A DNA stretch of 25,347 nucleotides from a virus. Made by a program: the position numbers and the translations under genes. Shown one piece after another: positions 16,489 to 22,836 of the stretch (the first letter of the stretch is position 1; every line of letters starts with the position of its first letter). The DNA lies in IMG/VR virus record IMGVR_UViG_3300042540_001278, positions 1 through 25,347 of that record, one strand, 5' to 3'. The notes under the pieces were generated by a model. It ran no database searches. It was not told where the DNA came from and worked only from the letters and a program-made list of their open reading frames with translations.

Positions 16489-18008
16489 TGGTCATGCTGC
16501 GTGACTACCAGAAGAGGGCCGTCCAGGCGGTCTGCAAGGCGGCCAAGGCAGGGCATCGCCGGATCGTTGTGTGCCAGCCTGTCGGCAGCGGGAAGACGGA
16601 GGTGCAGGCCGAACTGTGCCGCCTCGCTCGGTATCCGCTGGGGATCGTGCCGCTGGTCGATCTCATGCGGCAGAACCGAGACCGCCTGGAGCTTCGGCTG
16701 GGCGAGCGGTGCGACATCGAGCAGGGCGGCAACTACGCCGAGTCCATCGAGGGGCTGCGGAACCGCGTCATCGTTGGCTCTCGAGACAGCCTGCTTTCCA
16801 GCGGCCGCTACAAGGCTCGGGCCTACGACCGCGTGACGCTAGTGCTGGTGGACGAGTGCCACGTGGGCATCACGCCCCGCATGGAGGAGATGCTGCGGTG
16901 GTTTGAGGATCGCGGGGCCACGATCGTTGGCTTCTCGGCCACGCCCTACAAGGGCAAGGGCAAGGCTCTCCGGTACTGGCCTCGCCCGCAGATCGTGTAC
17001 TCGCTCATGGAGGGGATCAGCGACGGCTACCTCGTCGGCCCAACCTGCTTTTTGTCGGAGGCCAAGTCGTTCGACCTCTCGCTGATTGAGGACGTCGCTG
17101 GCGAGTGGAACGAGCAGAGGCTTGCCGCCGTGCTGGCGGCTGAACACTTCGCCCAAGAGGTGTCGAGCCTCGTCCTCCAGACGCACAAGGGACAGCCATC
17201 TGTGGTCTACGCCGCTCACGTTCGGCAGGCCAGCCTGCTGGCGGAAGTGTTCCAGCGGTACGGGGCGAAGGTGGCCATCGTCCACTCCAAGCAGAACCCT
17301 CTGGTTCGCAAGGAGAACATGGATGCCTTCGTCGCTGGCGAGGCCCGCATCATCATCAACGTGGGCGTCTTGGGCTACGGCTGGGACTTTCCCGGGCTTC
17401 GCAACATCTACATGGCGGCGCCGACCCGCAGTCTCTCACGCTACGAGCAGCGGCTCGGGAGAGGCACGCGGCCACTGCCGGGAACCATCCACCCGGAGAT
17501 GACCCGCGACGAGCGGCTGGCGGCGATCCGTTCCAGCGACAAGCCCACGTTCAACCTGTACGACATCACCGACGCCAGCCGCAGCCACCAACTGCTCTCG
17601 GCCCTGGACGTTCTGGATGCCAAGTGCCGCAAGTCGGCCAAGCGTCGGCAGACGATCCGGGATCTCCTGACGTCTGACGGCGTCGAGGCCGTCGAGGCCA
17701 TGCGGCAGGCCGACGAACTGGAGCATGCCGAACTGGCCCTCCAGGCACAGGAACTGATCGAGAAGCGGAAGCGTCTGGTCGTGGGCGTAACCTTCGACCA
17801 TGAGACCCGCGACCTGTTCTCGGAGCCAGAGGGCAAGAAGCGGCGTGGCTGGCGGATGCTGTACGGCAAATACAAGGGCCAGCCGCTTGAAAGCCTGCCC
17901 GCCAGTTATCTGGCGTGGGTGCTGGAATCGACCAAGAAGGACTCGCCGTTCAAGTCGGCGGTACGGCACGCACTGGCGAAGCGCAAGGAAGCAACAGCCA
18001 CTCACTGA
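16488..18008 (+). CDS. SF2 DEAD/DEAH-type helicase with DUF3820-like tail
   Basis: This 506-aa protein starts at ATG 16488 (TGATG overlap; AAAGGGGA upstream). Motifs in order: LRDYQKRAV (Q-motif-like, Q8), Walker A PVGSGKT (31-37), motif II DECH (122-125), motif III SATP (150-153), a second RecA-like domain, and motif VI QRLGRGTR (321-328). The C-terminus (about 459-480) reads YGKYKGQPLESLPASYLAW, matching the DUF3820 pattern. The arrangement resembles RadD-type helicases linked to recombination and branch processing. It should use ATP to move on or remodel DNA, probably with the neighbouring exonuclease, ERF and nuclease. It is unlikely to be a restriction subunit, because no modification genes are near. 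Confidence 0.92.
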   Translation: MVMLRDYQKRAVQAVCKAAKAGHRRIVVCQPVGSGKTEVQAELCRLARYPLGIVPLVDLMRQNRDRLELRLGERCDIEQGGNYAESIEGLRNRVIVGSRDSLLSSGRYKARAYDRVTLVLVDECHVGITPRMEEMLRWFEDRGATIVGFSATPYKGKGKALRYWPRPQIVYSLMEGISDGYLVGPTCFLSEAKSFDLSLIEDVAGEWNEQRLAAVLAAEHFAQEVSSLVLQTHKGQPSVVYAAHVRQASLLAEVFQRYGAKVAIVHSKQNPLVRKENMDAFVAGEARIIINVGVLGYGWDFPGLRNIYMAAPTRSLSRYEQRLGRGTRPLPGTIHPEMTRDERLAAIRSSDKPTFNLYDITDASRSHQLLSALDVLDAKCRKSAKRRQTIRDLLTSDGVEAVEAMRQADELEHAELALQAQELIEKRKRLVVGVTFDHETRDLFSEPEGKKRRGWRMLYGKYKGQPLESLPASYLAWVLESTKKDSPFKSAVRHALAKRKEATATH

Positions 18009-18016
18009 GAGGCGGC

Positions 18017-18421
18017 ATGGACAAGGGACTGTCTGATGGACGTTACATCTGTGAAATCGGCATGGCGATGGCTGTCGCGGCGCTGCTGCGTGCTGGCTAT
18101 CAAGTGGCTATTCCGCTCATCGACGAGGGCTACGACATCTTGGCCTGCGAAGGGCGGCGCTGCTGGCGCATCCAAGTCAAGGCAACTGCCCGAACGTCCG
18201 GCAAGAACAAGTCGCGAGTGCGAATCAATCGCGGCGGCCGCAAGCAACTGCGTTACGAGGCCAGCCAAGTCGATGCCTTTGTCGTGGCGAACATATCGAC
18301 CGGGCTCCTGCTCTGCGTGCCGTTCGCCAAAGCGGGTGGCCGAAGTTGGATCAACCTCTCCGTCGGGGATCAGTACGCCGACTTCCAAATCCTGAGGAGC
18401 GTCAAGCCAAACAAGAACTGA
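18017..18421 (+). CDS. Small PD-(D/E)XK endonuclease-like protein
   Basis: Start ATG 18017 is 8 bp after the helicase stop; a longer reading into the helicase gene is rejected. The 134-aa protein has E13 in ICEIG, D40 in DEGYD, and Q53-V-K55 in RIQVK, followed by a basic Arg/Lys stretch. This E...D...(E/Q)xK order fits compact PD-(D/E)XK endonucleases, such as Holliday-junction-resolvase-like or PF11645-type enzymes. With the upstream helicase it could cut branched recombination intermediates. It is the last gene before the 297-nt non-coding gap. Confidence 0.82.
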   Translation: MDKGLSDGRYICEIGMAMAVAALLRAGYQVAIPLIDEGYDILACEGRRCWRIQVKATARTSGKNKSRVRINRGGRKQLRYEASQVDAFVVANISTGLLLCVPFAKAGGRSWINLSVGDQYADFQILRSVKPNKN

Positions 18422-18718
18422 CTGACAACACAAACGGCTGCGTGGGTTGGGTGAACCTCTGGCACGCAGGCGCATGACTCGCAACCAGAAGGGATTTGGA
18501 CGACAGCGAGTAGGCCAGCCGCAAGCGACAGGGCCAAGTCCGACGGTCAGCAACCATGGCCGATAAGCAGGTCGCATGTCACCCGCCGGTGCGGCAGGGT
18601 GGCCACCCGAAAGCGTCCTAACGAGCAGCGGACAGGGTGGCGGCTAACCCCAGCATCACGCTGGGGATTAGTCGCCGTCCACCCATTGCGAGCCTTCAAG
18701 CAACAGACAGGGGCTTCC
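18422..18718 (+). ncRNA. Structured non-coding gap: candidate ncRNA or leader
   Basis: This 297-nt stretch is the largest gap in an otherwise overlapping operon. Read as RNA it holds several hairpins. Helix 1 is CTGCGTG+GGTT (18438-18448) with AACC (18454-18457) and CACGCAG (18463-18469). Helix 2 is ACTCGC (18477-18482) with GCGAGT (18506-18511). Helix 3 is CACCCGCCG (18580-18588) with CGGC/GGGTG (18592-18601, bulged A). Helix 4 is a roughly 20-bp stem, 18635-18654 with 18660-18680, one bulged A at 18667, loop ATCAC. GCCACCC (18602-18608) can instead pair GGGTGGC (18635-18641), competing with helix 4. No poly-T tract marks a terminator. I do not recognise a known RNA class. Confidence 0.5.
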
Positions 18719-19009
18719 ATGACACAGGACTTGGTCTTACTGAGATACAGGGATCAGCAGAGCAACAGATTGACCGCAATGTGTAGGCCCAAGGAGATGA
18801 GCGAGTTGATGAGGTCGGTGTTAGCGGGCCTTGGGGAGTCCGACGCGGCTTGGCTGCGAGACGAGGGCAAGGCTGCTGTGATCGTCGCACCCAGCGGGTC
18901 ACTGCTCATCACATCGCCTTCCGACCTTCACCTGCTGTCGTTCTGGTTCTCGCTTGCGGCTGCATGGATGGAGACCGAGCAGGAAGACGCGACTACGAAA
19001 GGAGAGTGA
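18719..19009 (+). CDS. Small hypothetical protein after the structured gap
   Basis: The chosen start is ATG 18719 with AGGGG at 18709-18713 (96 aa). A longer reading from 18599 would translate the strong hairpin and gives a low-quality N-terminus, so it is rejected. The protein has a central helix (KEMSELMRSVLAGLG), a possible beta segment (AAVIVAPSGSLLIT), and a hydrophobic stretch with Trp residues (about 72-87). It does not match a family I know. The upstream AGCC (18691-18694) can pair with GGCT (18712-18715) and partly mask the ribosome-binding site. Confidence 0.65.
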   Translation: MTQDLVLLRYRDQQSNRLTAMCRPKEMSELMRSVLAGLGESDAAWLRDEGKAAVIVAPSGSLLITSPSDLHLLSFWFSLAAAWMETEQEDATTKGE

Positions 19010-19013
19010 TCGC

Positions 19014-19265
19014 ATGTCCGGGTTTCTTTCACAGGCGATTAGCAGGCTGCTAGTTGCCAACGACGCGATGGCGACGGCTGCTCGCACGGCCGGGATGCTG
19101 CGGCGGCGGCGACCGGCCGTGATCGAGGAAATCACCGACGTTCGGGAGCCGCACGAACCGCCAGTCATTCGCTGGTCTGTGTTCTTCCGGTCTCGCGAGG
19201 ATGCGATTGAGTTCGACGGCGCTGTGTTGCAAATGGCCAGGGCCGTTTCGGAGGAGGAGGAGTGA
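19014..19265 (+). CDS. Small hypothetical protein upstream of HNH fusion
   Basis: This 83-aa protein has an AAAGGAGAG ribosome-binding site directly before ATG 19014. An N-terminal helix (FLSQAISRLLVANDAM) is followed by an Arg-rich patch (LRRRRPAV), then a probable beta-alpha segment with IRWSVFFRSREDA. The end is acidic (EEEE) because the next gene's GGAGGAGGAG ribosome-binding site is encoded there. It is coupled to the downstream gene by GTGA overlap. Function is unknown. Confidence 0.68.
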   Translation: MSGFLSQAISRLLVANDAMATAARTAGMLRRRRPAVIEEITDVREPHEPPVIRWSVFFRSREDAIEFDGAVLQMARAVSEEEE

Positions 19266-19954
19266 GCCATGCTGTGCTATCTGCCTTTGCTGACACATTC
19301 CAGTTTTGTGCGGTGTGCTGGAGCCGAGAGCGGCTGCACATTCACCATCTGGTCGGCGGCGCCGGACGCAAGCACGACCGCAGAAACTTGCTGCGTTTGT
19401 GCATGTGGTGCCATCACGGTCTCCACTCGGGCGGGGTGCATAACCTCACGCCCGGGATGTGCCTATCTGCCAAGCGGGAAGTGGATGACGCCCACTACGA
19501 CCCAGGGTTTCTTGCCAGCCTGCGGCACCGCAGGCATCTGGGGCACGACCCGGAGTGCTATCCACCGCGTGTTCTCGGGTTTCGCCGCCGTAATGGGCCT
19601 CCGCAGGAGTTGATCGACATGGCAATCAACAGTCGCCGCAAGGGCAAGGTCGGGGAACTGGAGGCCGCTGCGGAGGTCAATCGCCTGCTGCCAAAGGCTT
19701 TGGCTCGCAGGTCTCAGCAGCACAGCGGCACCGAAAGCGCGTCCGATCTCATCGCCCCTGGCCTGCCCGGCCTGTGGCTTGAGGTCAAGCGGGTGCAGAA
19801 GTTGAACCTGACTGAGGTGATGGAGAAGTCCCGGGAGCAGTGCGGCTCGCTGGTTCCTGTGGTGTTGCACCGCAAGAACGACGCGGAGTGGCTGGTGACT
19901 TTCCCGCTTGAGCAAATCCAGCAGTTCGTGCAGCAGGTGCAGGGAGGGATGTGA
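19262..19954 (+). CDS. HNH domain fused to PD-(D/E)XK nuclease domain
   Basis: Start is GTG 19262 (GTGA overlap, repeated GGAGG ribosome-binding site). Residues about 14-58 form an HNH module: C16xxC19, H-I-H-H (26-29), N42 and C47xxC50 with H51/H52/H55. Residues about 120-215 form a second nuclease: G-E132, D162 in SASDL, and E174-V-K176, with an SQQHSG block as in phage Holliday-junction-resolvase-like PD-(D/E)XK proteins. The reading frame is continuous. An internal AGGAG (19605-19609) lies 9 nt before in-frame ATG 19619 (M120), so a separate nuclease-only product is possible. It may nick or resolve DNA branches. The linked two-nuclease design is unusual. Confidence 0.85.
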   Translation: MSHAVLSAFADTFQFCAVCWSRERLHIHHLVGGAGRKHDRRNLLRLCMWCHHGLHSGGVHNLTPGMCLSAKREVDDAHYDPGFLASLRHRRHLGHDPECYPPRVLGFRRRNGPPQELIDMAINSRRKGKVGELEAAAEVNRLLPKALARRSQQHSGTESASDLIAPGLPGLWLEVKRVQKLNLTEVMEKSREQCGSLVPVVLHRKNDAEWLVTFPLEQIQQFVQQVQGGM

Positions 19955-20247
19955 TGGCTTGCAACCATGAGTTCCTGATCAACGGAGTTCGGTGGCTGTG
20001 GCGGTACGCCCGGCTTCGCGGCGGGGCGGACGGTTACGCCTTCGTTCGCACGCCCAAGACGCCGCACACTCGCGAGCGAATCCTCATCGACGATCGGCTC
20101 GTTGGTCGCAAGCGCCTCGAAATCGAGATCCACGAATTCCTCCATGCGGCAAATCCGACGCACGACGAGGAGCATGTCACCCAGCAAGGGCGAGACCTGT
20201 CTCGCATCCTGTGGGCTTTGGGCTACCGGCTCAAGGAGGGAGTGTGA
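19954..20247 (+). CDS. Minimal HExxH putative zinc metallopeptidase-like protein
   Basis: This 97-aa protein starts at ATG 19954 (TGATG overlap). The key motif is H60-E-F-L-H64-A, followed by H70-D-E-E-H74, within a helix typical of zinc-binding HExxH proteins. The third ligand could be one of E72, E73 or H74. It is too short for a full peptidase and has no secretion signal, so it would act in the cytoplasm. Similar tiny HExLHA proteins occur among phage early genes with unknown role. It lies between two nuclease-like genes in the DNA-metabolism operon; proteolysis is not proven. Confidence 0.72.
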   Translation: MACNHEFLINGVRWLWRYARLRGGADGYAFVRTPKTPHTRERILIDDRLVGRKRLEIEIHEFLHAANPTHDEEHVTQQGRDLSRILWALGYRLKEGV

Positions 20248-20714
20248 AGGTCGACCTTGAGTGGTTTGAGGTGAGCCGGGCGGCGCTTGTTGGCGTCTCT
20301 CGCAACGTCGAGGCCATGCGCAAGCAGTGCCAAAACCGCAGCACCGTGCCGGACGACTGGGGCATCCACATCCTGGGGGCGCTGGGCGAGTGTGCATTTG
20401 CCAAGGCCACCAATCGCTACTGGAACGGCAGCGTCAACACGTTCAAGCGGGGTGGCGATGTTGGTCGCATCCAAGTCCGGACACGGGCGAGGCACGATCA
20501 CGACCTGATCGTCCGGGACGGAGACAGCGACGACGATGTGTTCGTGCTAGTGACCGGCGGCCCAAGCAGTTTTGAGATTCGTGGCTGGTGCATGGGCAAG
20601 GAAGCCAAGTACGCCGCGTTCTCCGCGAATCACGGTGGATACGGCGAAGCCTATTTCGTGCCTGTGAAGTCGCTGCGGTCGCCAGACCAACTCGTTGCGG
20701 GGGACAGTCAATGA
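20244..20714 (+). CDS. PD-(D/E)XK-like protein with QVR in place of QxK
   Basis: Start is GTG 20244 (GTGA overlap, AGGAGGG upstream); the longer reading from 19992 lies over the previous gene and is rejected. The 156-aa protein shows G-E49, D72 in FKRGGDVG, and Q77-V-R79, followed by beta-strand-like segments (DLIVRDGD, DDDVFVLVTG). The order matches a PD-(D/E)XK core, but arginine replaces the usual lysine. It may still be a nuclease with an altered site or an inactive DNA-binding relative. It sits inside the recombination and nucleotide operon. Confidence 0.75.
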   Translation: MKVDLEWFEVSRAALVGVSRNVEAMRKQCQNRSTVPDDWGIHILGALGECAFAKATNRYWNGSVNTFKRGGDVGRIQVRTRARHDHDLIVRDGDSDDDVFVLVTGGPSSFEIRGWCMGKEAKYAAFSANHGGYGEAYFVPVKSLRSPDQLVAGDSQ

Positions 20715-21226
20715 AAAAGTCTGTCATGCAAACCTACACCGGCAAACTGATCGACTTGGCGAACTTCCGTCCGAGCGATGTGCGGCTGCCCGACATTGCC
20801 CACGCCCTCGCGTCAATCAATCGCTTCACCGGGCACTGCCGGGTGCCGTACTCGGTTGCTCAGCACAGCGTGCTGGTCAGCGAACTGACCCCTCCGGAGC
20901 ACGCCCTGTGGGGGCTCCTCCACGATGCCAGCGAGGCATACCTGGGCGACGTCGCAACGCCGCTCAAGTCAATGCTGCCCGGGTATCGCGAACTCGAGGA
21001 GTCGGTTCAGCGGGCCATCGCAACGTATTTCGGGCTCGGCTGGCCGATTCCTTCGGCCGTGCATCTGGCCGACAAGCAGGCGTTGCTGGCAGAGAAGCGA
21101 GACCTAGTGACGGTGGACAGCGACTGGGGCATAGATGCCCAGCCTGCGGCAGTTGTGGTCGTGCCCTGTGGATGGGCAGAGGCCAAGGATCGGTTTGAGA
21201 AACGCTTTAAGGAGTTGTATCGATGA
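20711..21226 (+). CDS. HD-domain phosphohydrolase (YfbR/DatZ-like)
   Basis: Start is ATG 20711 in an ATGA overlap; an earlier in-frame ATG at 20588 lies deep inside the previous gene and is rejected. The 171-aa protein has the HD metal site: H52 in YSVAQHS, H71-D72 in GLLHDASE, E75, D80, and D121 in LADKQ. This size and pattern match YfbR-type 5'-deoxynucleotidases and the phage DatZ dATP triphosphohydrolases. It should remove phosphate from dNMPs or dNTPs. The next gene is a MazZ/DUF5664-like enzyme, which makes a nucleotide-pool role likely. Substrate cannot be read from sequence alone. Confidence 0.88.
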   Translation: MKKSVMQTYTGKLIDLANFRPSDVRLPDIAHALASINRFTGHCRVPYSVAQHSVLVSELTPPEHALWGLLHDASEAYLGDVATPLKSMLPGYRELEESVQRAIATYFGLGWPIPSAVHLADKQALLAEKRDLVTVDSDWGIDAQPAAVVVVPCGWAEAKDRFEKRFKELYR

Positions 21227-21579
21227 AGACTGTGGAGCGGTCGCGAGTGACGTACGGGAGCGGTGCGGTTCGGTCGAGCGATGCAGAGCAGACGCGCTAC
21301 GACCTAATCACGCCGGTTGGATTGGCGGCGGTGGCGAGGGCGTGCGCGGAGGGTGCGCAGAAGTACGGCGACTTCAACTGGGAGAAGGGCATGCCCGCCA
21401 ACGACATGCTCAACCACGCCATTCGGCACCTGTACATGTTTCTTGGCGGGGATCGTTCAGAGGATCACTTGGGGCATGCGGCATGGAACGTCATGGCGGC
21501 GATCCATTCCCTCGAGGTCTGGCCGGAGATCAACGAGGGCACCCTGCGTTCCGGCTTCTTGGAACCACCGGGAGACTGA
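21223..21579 (+). CDS. MazZ/DUF5664-like dATP/dGTP diphosphohydrolase
   Basis: This 118-aa protein starts at ATG 21223 (ATGA overlap). Motifs include R25-Y-D-L, K47-Y-G-D-x-N-W53, H65-A-I-R-H69 and D81-H-L-x-H-A-A-W-N89. These match the all-alpha DUF5664/MazG-related diphosphohydrolases that hydrolyse dATP or dGTP to the monophosphate. Coupling to the upstream HD hydrolase suggests a joint nucleotide pathway. In 2-aminoadenine ('Z') phages, MazZ and DatZ work with PurZ; no PurZ is in this window, so ordinary pool control is equally likely. Confidence 0.88.
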   Translation: MKTVERSRVTYGSGAVRSSDAEQTRYDLITPVGLAAVARACAEGAQKYGDFNWEKGMPANDMLNHAIRHLYMFLGGDRSEDHLGHAAWNVMAAIHSLEVWPEINEGTLRSGFLEPPGD

Positions 21580-22119
21580 ATGAACGCTGTCGCCGTAACG
21601 GACTACGACGACCAGGGGATTGTTGAGCACTGCGAGGCCGGATGGAGGCGGTTTTGCTGTGACACCATAGCCAGGGCGTACTTTCACCTACGGGCGCTGG
21701 GCCGCCGATCGGCTGGCTGTGCCGGTGCGGTGCGTTGGCCGCGAGACCGGATGGGCAGGGAGGTGCTGCGGCGGCAGGTGGCCGCTTACAAGTGGGTGTT
21801 TCGTGGCACCGGCGGCGAGTTTTCGTTCGACCAGACCTGCGCGGACGTTGGGCTTGACCCTGATTTGCTGCGAAGGAAGTTCGTGTCCGGGTGCCGCCTC
21901 CCCAGGGACATAAATGTAGTAGTTCGCCTGGTTCAGTCCCAGAAGGAGCGCATCCGTGATCACTCTCGCAGACAAGATTCGCCTTTTGGTGGAGTGGGCT
22001 CCGGGCTTGTCGCTGCTGTCCGCGCTTTCCACCGCGCAAACGCCAGCCGACCGGGCCGACGCGGCGCTCAGGCTCATGCAATTTGTTGCTACCAAAACCG
22101 CGACGCCGATCGACGATGA
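21580..22119 (+). CDS. Hypothetical phage protein with long 3' overlap
   Basis: ATG 21580 immediately follows the previous TGA. Up to about residue 125 the protein looks real: a Trp/Cys-containing N-terminus and an AYKWVFRG...FSFDQTCADVGLDPDLLRRK segment that resembles a helix-turn-helix-like motif seen in phage proteins of unknown function. From base 21956 to the stop it overlaps a better-looking gene in another frame by 164 bp, and the last about 50 residues (Arg/Gly-rich) look like a shadow reading. The gene could be shortened in relatives, or carry a frameshift near 21950. A DNA-binding role is only possible. Confidence 0.6.
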   Translation: MNAVAVTDYDDQGIVEHCEAGWRRFCCDTIARAYFHLRALGRRSAGCAGAVRWPRDRMGREVLRRQVAAYKWVFRGTGGEFSFDQTCADVGLDPDLLRRKFVSGCRLPRDINVVVRLVQSQKERIRDHSRRQDSPFGGVGSGLVAAVRAFHRANASRPGRRGAQAHAICCYQNRDADRR

Positions 22120-22231
22120 GGTGGTCGCTCGGCTGCGGGCCGTCCTCCAGACCAAGGAGGGCTACGAACTGTTTGAGTATGTCGTCCGGCTGGCAACGGT
22201 GCTGACGATCAAGGAGGTGCAGGCGTCGTGA
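21956..22231 (+). CDS. Small helical hypothetical protein
   Basis: This 91-aa protein starts at GTG 21956 with AAGGAG a few bases upstream. It is almost wholly helical: LADKIRLLVEWAPGLSLLSAL, then AALRLMQFVA, then VVARLRAVLQTKEGYELFEYVV. There is no signal peptide or clear membrane segment. Its coding quality is better than the overlapping tail of the upstream gene. It is coupled by GTGA to a membrane protein gene, so it may serve that module. No family is recognised. Confidence 0.68.
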   Translation: MITLADKIRLLVEWAPGLSLLSALSTAQTPADRADAALRLMQFVATKTATPIDDEVVARLRAVLQTKEGYELFEYVVRLATVLTIKEVQAS

Positions 22232-22833
22232 GCGCGGAACTGCTCCTGCGGGCGGCGGCGATCGTGGCGGCGTTGGCCGTGCTGGCGGCGCCGCACCACG
22301 ATCGAATTGTTGCCGCAGCCAAGCAGGCCGCTGCTGCGATCTACGCCAACTCGGGCGTGCTCAGCCGCACTGCCGCTGCGCTTCTCTTGGTGGCGGCGGC
22401 GTGGGGGAAGATTCCATTGCCGTCGTTCGTGATCGACCTGCCTAGGGCTAGTGCCGTCGTCCCGGAGCCCAGCGTGGCGATGAGGGTGCTTGTTGGGCCA
22501 GTTCGGGCGGCCCTGGATGGCGCCACCCCGCAGGCCAGGGCCGCGTGGACTGAGGTGTGGAGCAAGGCCGCCATCGTCGTGGAGGCTGAGTCTGCCGCCA
22601 AAGACCCCATCTTCAAGGACGTCCCATCCCTGCGGGTGCTGACCGTGACTGCCCTGGACATCGGCTGGCGGCGTCTGGCAGGAGTGCCGCCAGGGTCGCT
22701 GCCGGGCCTCAGGGAGGCCGTCGAGGCGGCGCTGGCCTCCGCAGTGGGCAAGGACGCCAAGCCGCTCACGGACGAAATGCGGGCCTCCTACGCAGGGGTA
22801 GCCCGTGCGCTGGCATGGGCGGGGCAGAGGTGA
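22228..22833 (+). CDS. Membrane protein upstream of C1 peptidase
   Basis: This 201-aa protein starts at GTG 22228 (GTGA overlap). Residues about 5-22 form a hydrophobic Ala/Leu/Val segment, and a second follows at about 47-61 (TAAALLLVAAAW). The remainder is soluble and helical, with an Ala/Glu-rich body. The two membrane segments next to a peptidase gene fit a holin-like or membrane-anchor role in a lysis cassette, but 201 aa is long for a simple holin. Identity is not established. Confidence 0.65.
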   Translation: MSAELLLRAAAIVAALAVLAAPHHDRIVAAAKQAAAAIYANSGVLSRTAAALLLVAAAWGKIPLPSFVIDLPRASAVVPEPSVAMRVLVGPVRAALDGATPQARAAWTEVWSKAAIVVEAESAAKDPIFKDVPSLRVLTVTALDIGWRRLAGVPPGSLPGLREAVEAALASAVGKDAKPLTDEMRASYAGVARALAWAGQR

Positions 22834-22836
22834 CCG

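Noticed and set aside
16488-18421. Restriction or defence system formed by helicase plus PD-(D/E)XK nuclease
   Set aside because: No methyltransferase or specificity gene is present, and exonuclease plus ERF neighbours point to phage recombination instead.
18474-18566. 30-codon ORF starting ATG inside the structured gap
   Set aside because: It has no good ribosome-binding site, is short and Gln/Arg/Pro-rich, and lies over the stem-loop sequence. It could be a leader peptide, but nothing else supports translation.
18422-18600. Possible tRNA in the gap
   Set aside because: No T-loop GGTTCRA sequence, no cloverleaf and no CCA end could be fitted to the helices.
18597-18608. Perfect 12-bp palindrome GGGTGGCCACCC as a protein-binding operator
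   Set aside because: Its arms are better explained as parts of the competing RNA helices; no regulator gene or promoter context supports an operator.
20711-21579. Complete 2-aminoadenine (Z-genome) pathway
   Set aside because: Only the HD and MazZ-like genes are present; no adenylosuccinate-synthetase-like PurZ is encoded in the window.
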